Positions 30,539 through 34,965 of a stretch of DNA of 34,965 bases are shown piece after piece. Position 1 is the first letter of the stretch, and the number at the start of each line of letters is the position of its first letter. Under the pieces are notes generated by a model. The model was given only the letters and a program-made list of their open reading frames with translations. It searched no databases and was not told where the DNA came from. Both the position numbers and the translations under genes were made by a program. The stretch is from Gemmatimonadota bacterium (GTDB lineage Bacteria > Gemmatimonadota > Gemmatimonadetes > Palauibacterales > Palauibacteraceae), in assembly GCA_029861425.1 (NCBI GenBank), contig JAOTZH010000015.1, forward strand, positions 1 to 34,965, read 5' to 3'.

Positions 30539-32110
30539 TCAGCCGCCGCCGGCGATCCAGCGCGGCTCGGTTGGCAGGGGGAGTGGTCTCGGCCGTGCGG
30601 CGAGGTACTCCACCAGCGCATCCAGATCGACGATCCCGGTGTCGACGATGTCCATGGCGTCGAGAAACATGGTGTACCCGCCACCGCCCGTCGCCATGAA
30701 GTCGTTCACGGTCAGCGAGTACGTCCCCGCCGGATCGATAGGTGTGCCGTCCCCCAGCTCGGCGCCGATGATCCTGGAGCCCGAGGGCGCATCGGGATCG
30801 AAGTGAGCCCGCATCCCGCTGATCTGGGCGTCGGCCCCGGCGTCCGTCATCCCGTGATCGAGCGCGGCCAGCAACTGAGCTCCGGAGACGTTCATCGTCA
30901 CCATCCGATTCGCGAACGGCTGAAGCTCGAACAGCGTCGCGAACGTGATGTCGCCCGCGGGGAGCGGCCGACGGATACCGCCGCTGTTCATCAACGCCAC
31001 CTGCGTCCCGGTGGACGCCCGCTGCGCGTCGGCGATGATCCGGCCGAGGATGAGATCTCCACGCCGGGGTTTCGTGATCGCCCGCGACAGCGTCGTCACC
31101 ACCCGTCCGACCAGATGCGCCACTTCGCCCTCGAACCCGCCCACGAGGTCCGCGATCGCGGGGTCGGGCGTGACCTCATCCACGTAGGTCTGTCGGATTT
31201 CGACGAGTCGTGCGCTGACCTGTCCCGACGCGTCGCGATCGATCCGGCCGAGTCCGTACGCCGTGCTGTTGGAGAAGGACTGCACGACCGGCACCCCATC
31301 GATTTCCGCGTCGATGCGAGAGTGTGAGTGGCCGGTCACCGCATAGTCGAAGCGCTCCGTCGCAGCCGCGAGCTCCTCGAGCGCCTCCCCCTCGCAGACC
31401 CCGCTGTTGCAGAACCCGCCCTCGTGCATGAGCGCGACCACGAAGTCGACCCCTTCGGCCCGCACCTCCGGGATGTAGCGGTCGAGAGCCTCCGAGATGG
31501 GGTGGAAGTCGAGCCCGACCACGTTCACCGGACGCGTCACCACGGGCGTCGCGGTCGTGGTCATGCCGATGAACCCGACGCGCACTCCGTCCTTCTCCAC
31601 GATCCTCCACGGCTCCACCCAGGCGGGGTGGTCGCCCGTCCCCGTCTCGTAAATGTTCGCACCGAGCCACGCGAAGTCTGCCTGCTCGACCCGTTGCCGC
31701 AGGATGTCGATGCCCCAGTCGAACTCGTGATTCCCGATTGCCGCGGCGTCGTACCCGAGCGCGTTGAACGCGCTGATCGTGGAGGCGCCGTCCGAGAGGT
31801 TCGAGATCAGCGTACCCTGCATGATGTCGCCGCCCGACACGACGAAGAGCGGGCACTCCGGGGCTCGGTCGGCCGCCTGCCGCGCGTACCCCGCAAGGGC
31901 CGCGGACCCTCCGACGAGCCGGCCTTCCGACCAGCTCTGCTCCGCGGGAAGCAGTCGCCCGTGGGTATCGTTCGTGGAGAAGATCTGCGCGCATGCCGGG
32001 CCGCTGGCGGCCTCGGGCGGCGGCGGAGCGGAGTCGGACGAGGAGGCGCACCCGGCGAGTGCGATGAACAGACCGATCGAGAGCGCGACGAGCGCGCGCC
32101 GGCGGTTCAT
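30539..32110 (-). CDS. Lipoprotein 5'-nucleotidase / UshA-type metallophosphatase
   Basis: A protein of 523 residues. It starts with a lipoprotein signal (MNRRRALVALSIGLFIALAGC) with the lipobox LAGC at residues 18-21, so the mature protein is lipid-anchored in the envelope. The metallophosphatase domain has STNDTHGRLLP, SGGDIMQG, GNHEFDWG, MHEGG and GHSHSRID, which supply the two-metal site. The C-terminal 5'-nucleotidase domain has NSGGIRRPLPAGDITFATLFELQPFAN and NDFMATGGGGY. It would release phosphate from external nucleotides such as AMP, giving nucleosides for uptake. Start ATG 32110 overlaps the purF stop as ATGA, coupling an outside-facing salvage enzyme to de novo purine synthesis. 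A longer frame to 32227 lies inside purF. Confidence 0.92.
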   Translation of the reverse strand: MNRRRALVALSIGLFIALAGCASSSDSAPPPPEAASGPACAQIFSTNDTHGRLLPAEQSWSEGRLVGGSAALAGYARQAADRAPECPLFVVSGGDIMQGTLISNLSDGASTISAFNALGYDAAAIGNHEFDWGIDILRQRVEQADFAWLGANIYETGTGDHPAWVEPWRIVEKDGVRVGFIGMTTTATPVVTRPVNVVGLDFHPISEALDRYIPEVRAEGVDFVVALMHEGGFCNSGVCEGEALEELAAATERFDYAVTGHSHSRIDAEIDGVPVVQSFSNSTAYGLGRIDRDASGQVSARLVEIRQTYVDEVTPDPAIADLVGGFEGEVAHLVGRVVTTLSRAITKPRRGDLILGRIIADAQRASTGTQVALMNSGGIRRPLPAGDITFATLFELQPFANRMVTMNVSGAQLLAALDHGMTDAGADAQISGMRAHFDPDAPSGSRIIGAELGDGTPIDPAGTYSLTVNDFMATGGGGYTMFLDAMDIVDTGIVDLDALVEYLAARPRPLPLPTEPRWIAGGG

Positions 32111-33564
32111 TGCCCCTGGTCTGCCTTCGATTCGAGCCACCCGCGGGCGCCGACCGGCTCCGGCTTGCGGGCCGCTGGCTCGCGCTCGAGATCGACTAGT
32201 GGGGCGCGGTAGTCGCCCGACCAGCACGCGTCGCAGAACGTGCCGCGCCCCTTCACGACCCCGTGGAGTCCCTCCATGGAGAGGTACCCCAGCGAGTCCA
32301 CGCCCAGGTGCTTCCGGATCTCCTCGACCGTGTGCGAAGACCCGATCAGCTCTTCCCGCGTGGGCATGTCGATGCCGTAGTAGCAGGGGAACTTCACTGG
32401 AGGCGAGGCGACCCTGAAGTGCACCTCCGCCGCGCCGTTCTCCCGGAGCAGCGCGACCAGACCGCGACTCGTCGTGCCGCGCACGAGCGAATCGTCGACG
32501 ACGATGAGCCGCTTGCCCTCGATCAACTCCCGGACCGGGTTGTACTTGACCCTGACCTTGAAGTCGCGACCCGCCTGCGAGGGGTGAATGAACGTCCGCC
32601 CCACATAGTGGTTGCGGATCAGGGCGAGCTCGAAGGGGATCGCGCTCTCCTCCGCGTAGCCGAGCGCCGCGGAATTCGACGAGTCGGGAACGGCGAACAC
32701 ACAGTCGCCCTCGACGGGGTGCTCACGCGCCAGCTGACGACCGAACTCGCGTCGAGCCCCGTCCACGCTGACGCCCCACATGGTCGAGTCGGGTCTCGCG
32801 AAGTAGACCAGCTCGAACAGACACGAGCTCATCTCCTCGGGCGGCAGAGGCCGCATCTCTTCGACGTGCCCGTCCCGGATCTTGAGCACCTCGCCGGGGC
32901 GCACATCACGCACGTACGCGGCGCCGATCAGATCGAGCGCACATGTCTCGGATGCCACGACCACGGCTTCGCCGAGCCGTCCCAGGACGAGTGGCCGGAA
33001 CCCGCGCGAGTCGCGGGCTGCGTAAATCGTGTCCCCGATGCAGAGGATGAGGGAGAAGGCCCCGACCACCTGCGAGAGCGCGCTGTCGACCCGCTGGTCC
33101 AGGTCGTCGCGGCGCGAACGCGCGATCAGGTGGATGATCGCCTCGGAGTCCGAGTCCGTTTGGAAGATCGCGCCTTCACGCGAAAGCCGATCCCTCAGCT
33201 CACCGGCGTTCGTGAGGTTCCCGTTGTGCGCGAGCGCGAGCGGCTTCTCGCGATAGTCGACCAGGATCGGCTGCGCGTTCCGCAGGCTCGAACGCCCCGC
33301 GGTGGAGTATCGGACGTGCCCGACCGCCACGGAGCCCTCGAGCATGTCGAGCGTCTCCCCATCGAAGATATCTGCGACGAGACCCATCCCCTTGTGGGCC
33401 CTCGGTCTCCCGTCATCGCCGACGGTCACGATGCCGGCGGACTCCTGCCCCCGGTGCTGCAGGGCATACAGCGACAGAAAAGCGAGCTCCGCGGCAGCCC
33501 GCGACCCGCTGACCGCGACGATCCCGCATTCGTCCCTCGGCTTGTCGTCCTCGAGCCAGCTCAT
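32107..33564 (-). CDS. purF: Amidophosphoribosyltransferase
   Basis: The committed enzyme of purine synthesis, 485 residues. It makes phosphoribosylamine from PRPP and glutamine. The N-terminal Ntn-hydrolase glutaminase begins after a short propeptide at C13 (DECGIVAV), with LQHRGQESAGI and HNGNLTN. The C-terminal phosphoribosyltransferase has the PRPP loop RLIVVDDSLVRGTT. Cysteines in the C-terminal part (FPCYYGID and FCDACWSG) match PurF enzymes of the Bacillus type that carry a 4Fe-4S cluster. ATG 33564 gives the usual start. It lies 46 bases after purL and overlaps the nucleotidase gene, forming a purL-purF-nucleotidase operon. Confidence 0.96.
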   Translation of the reverse strand: MSWLEDDKPRDECGIVAVSGSRAAAELAFLSLYALQHRGQESAGIVTVGDDGRPRAHKGMGLVADIFDGETLDMLEGSVAVGHVRYSTAGRSSLRNAQPILVDYREKPLALAHNGNLTNAGELRDRLSREGAIFQTDSDSEAIIHLIARSRRDDLDQRVDSALSQVVGAFSLILCIGDTIYAARDSRGFRPLVLGRLGEAVVVASETCALDLIGAAYVRDVRPGEVLKIRDGHVEEMRPLPPEEMSSCLFELVYFARPDSTMWGVSVDGARREFGRQLAREHPVEGDCVFAVPDSSNSAALGYAEESAIPFELALIRNHYVGRTFIHPSQAGRDFKVRVKYNPVRELIEGKRLIVVDDSLVRGTTSRGLVALLRENGAAEVHFRVASPPVKFPCYYGIDMPTREELIGSSHTVEEIRKHLGVDSLGYLSMEGLHGVVKGRGTFCDACWSGDYRAPLVDLEREPAARKPEPVGARGWLESKADQGQ

Positions 33565-33610
33565 GTGCTCGTCCCCGATCGTGTGTCCTGGCTCCGGCGA
33601 GGCCGGTCGC

Positions 33611-34965
33611 TCAGGACGTCAGGCCAGCCTGCTCCCGCATGCGGCGGGGCAGGGCGTTATCGAACGTACGCCGCAGGTCGGCGATCGCCGCCACCACCGT
33701 GTGGCCGCCACCACTGACACTCCAGTCTCCGCTTCGGTCACCCACTTCGCCGACCGACTCGATCGGGACCGCATGTTCCGCGGCGAGGCCGAAGAGCTCC
33801 TCGCGCCGCCCGGAATCGCAGCTCACCACCACGCGGGACTGCGACTCGCCGAACCAGAGCGCGGCGGTCGAGACCTCTCCCTCCGTGGTCGCCAGGTCGA
33901 GATTCACGGTCAACCCGGTCGAGCCGTCGTCGGCCAGGATGGCGCACTCCGCCAGGGCCACCGCGAGTCCGCCGTCGGAGCAGTCATGCGCCGAACGCAT
34001 CAGTCCCGCATCCGCCGCGGCGACCAGAAAGTCGACCAGCCGCACCGCCTCATCCAGGTCGAGATCCGGCGGCGCGCCGGCCACGAGTCCGTGACACGCG
34101 GCCAGATACTCCGAAGCCCCGATCTCCTCGCGGGTCGTCCCGACGACCAGCACCTCGTCACCGACCTCCTGGAAGTGCGAGGGAACCCGCCGATCCCGGT
34201 GCTCGATCAAGCCGAGCATTCCGATGACCGGAGTCGGATATACCGGCGAGCCGCCGGTCTCGTTGTAGAGCGAGACGTTCCCGCCGGTGACCGGGGTACC
34301 GAGCGCACGGCAGGCCTCCCCCATCCCGGCGACGGCCTCGGAGAGCTGGAAGTACACCGACGGCCGGAGGGGGCTCCCGAAGTTCAGGCAGTTCGTGACC
34401 GCGACCGGTCTCGCCCCCGAGCAAGCGACGTTGCGCGCAGACTCGGCGACCGCGATCCGACCGCCCGTCCGCGCTCCGAGATAGGTGTATCGACCGTTCC
34501 CATCCGTGGACGCGGCCAGCGCGCGATCTCCCCCGGGCAAACGCAGCACGGCCGCGTCAGACCCCGGGCCCTCGAGCGTATTCGTCTGGACGGTCGTGTC
34601 GTACTGCTCGTGGATCCAGCGTCGGGACCCGATAGTGGGAGCGTCGAGGAGGGTCATGACGGCCCCGCTCACCGCGTCGTCGTCCTCGAAGGACCGATAC
34701 GGCTCCAGATCCGTTTCGCGCGCCGCCACCGCTTCGGGCGACTCGACGCCGTCGCGGACGTACGTGGGGCAGTCGTCGACGAGCGGCAAAACGGGGATCT
34801 CGCAGACGATCTCGCCGTCCTCCCGGACCCTGAAGAATCCGTCGTCGGTCACCTGTCCGATCGTGGCGGCCTGGAGGTCCCACCGCTCGAGAACCTGGCG
34901 GACGTCCTCTTCGTGTTCGGGCTTGGCCACGAGCAGCATCCTCTCCTGCGATTCCGAAAGGAGCA
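33611..34965 (-). CDS. purL: Phosphoribosylformylglycinamidine synthase, C-terminal part (5' end outside window)
   Basis: About 450 C-terminal residues of PurL; the reading frame continues past the right edge, where it reads LLSESQERMLLV, a family hallmark. Other matching regions are LEGPGSDAAVLRL, NVACSGARPVAVTNCLNFGSP (ATP and Mg binding in the second AIR-synthase-like half), ALGTPVTGGNVSLYNETGG and SAHDCSDGGLAVALAE. PurL converts FGAR to FGAM using glutamine-derived ammonia and ATP. The size and motif order fit the short, PurS/PurQ-dependent type, so those partners are expected elsewhere. It ends 46 bases before purF in the same orientation. Confidence 0.95.
   Translation of the reverse strand, partial: LLSESQERMLLVAKPEHEEDVRQVLERWDLQAATIGQVTDDGFFRVREDGEIVCEIPVLPLVDDCPTYVRDGVESPEAVAARETDLEPYRSFEDDDAVSGAVMTLLDAPTIGSRRWIHEQYDTTVQTNTLEGPGSDAAVLRLPGGDRALAASTDGNGRYTYLGARTGGRIAVAESARNVACSGARPVAVTNCLNFGSPLRPSVYFQLSEAVAGMGEACRALGTPVTGGNVSLYNETGGSPVYPTPVIGMLGLIEHRDRRVPSHFQEVGDEVLVVGTTREEIGASEYLAACHGLVAGAPPDLDLDEAVRLVDFLVAAADAGLMRSAHDCSDGGLAVALAECAILADDGSTGLTVNLDLATTEGEVSTAALWFGESQSRVVVSCDSGRREELFGLAAEHAVPIESVGEVGDRSGDWSVSGGGHTVVAAIADLRRTFDNALPRRMREQAGLTS

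Noticed and set aside
32263-33717. Open frame of 484 codons on the + strand across purF
   Set aside because: It is antisense to purF, has no recognisable motif, and its composition is that of a codon-position shadow.
1-34965. Mobile elements, CRISPR arrays, tRNA or rRNA genes
   Set aside because: No transposase or integrase motifs, no regularly spaced repeats and no tRNA-like T-loop plus acceptor pairing were seen in the short intergenic gaps.

Overview
The window is about 35 kb of GC-rich bacterial DNA, densely coded on both strands, with frequent GTG/TTG starts and many 4-bp ATGA/GTGA gene overlaps. The large Oar-like TonB-dependent receptor, a B-family (ba3-like) heme-copper enzyme, HldE and the purine genes indicate a Gram-negative, respiring bacterium. 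The style resembles Gemmatimonadota, but that is an inference from gene content and I could not test it. No rRNA, tRNA, CRISPR array, transposase or phage gene was seen, and no stretch over 300 bases lacks a gene.

Layout. (1) 1-3227 (+): the 3' end of a MiaB-type methylthiotransferase, a small LapA-like membrane protein, and ComEC. (2) 3386-4387 (+): fructose-1,6-bisphosphatase, preceded by a perfect 20-bp palindrome and promoter and followed by a hairpin terminator shared with the convergent receptor gene. (3) 4479-8959 (-): Oar-like outer-membrane receptor and adenosine deaminase. (4) 8986-15584: a divergent respiratory island. Leftward runs a gene for a fusion of cytochrome b, 2x[4Fe-4S] ferredoxin and an MvhD-like domain, translationally coupled to an anchored periplasmic protein. 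Rightward runs an Rrf2 regulator, a 52-residue membrane peptide, a CuA subunit II, a ba3-like subunit I, a SenC/SCO copper chaperone and a CopD-like membrane protein. (5) 15792-22076 (+): a five-gene sugar/envelope operon (DegT aminotransferase, HldE-like enzyme with swapped domains, flippase-like protein, GT-C transferase, epimerase). (6) 22073-25159 (-): methyltransferase-kinase fusion, ATP-grasp, HAD. (7) 25213-30487: GT2 glycosyltransferase (+), HAD phosphatase/mutase (-), alkaline-phosphatase-superfamily membrane enzyme (+) and a GT-C-like membrane protein (+). (8) 30539-34965 (-): purL (partial), purF and a lipoprotein 5'-nucleotidase.

The most interesting part is the respiratory island. 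Subunit I keeps all six heme and CuB histidines of B-family oxidases, but the helix-VI motif that normally reads GHPxVY reads GHSSQQ. The active-site tyrosine needed for O2 reduction is therefore replaced by Gln240. With an intact CuA subunit, SenC, a following membrane protein and an Rrf2 (NsrR/IscR-type) regulator, this looks like a norSY-senC-orf1-type nitric oxide reductase rather than an oxidase. The divergently transcribed cytochrome b-ferredoxin-MvhD fusion may be an electron-transfer partner under the same regulator. This is a hypothesis from sequence, not a demonstrated function.
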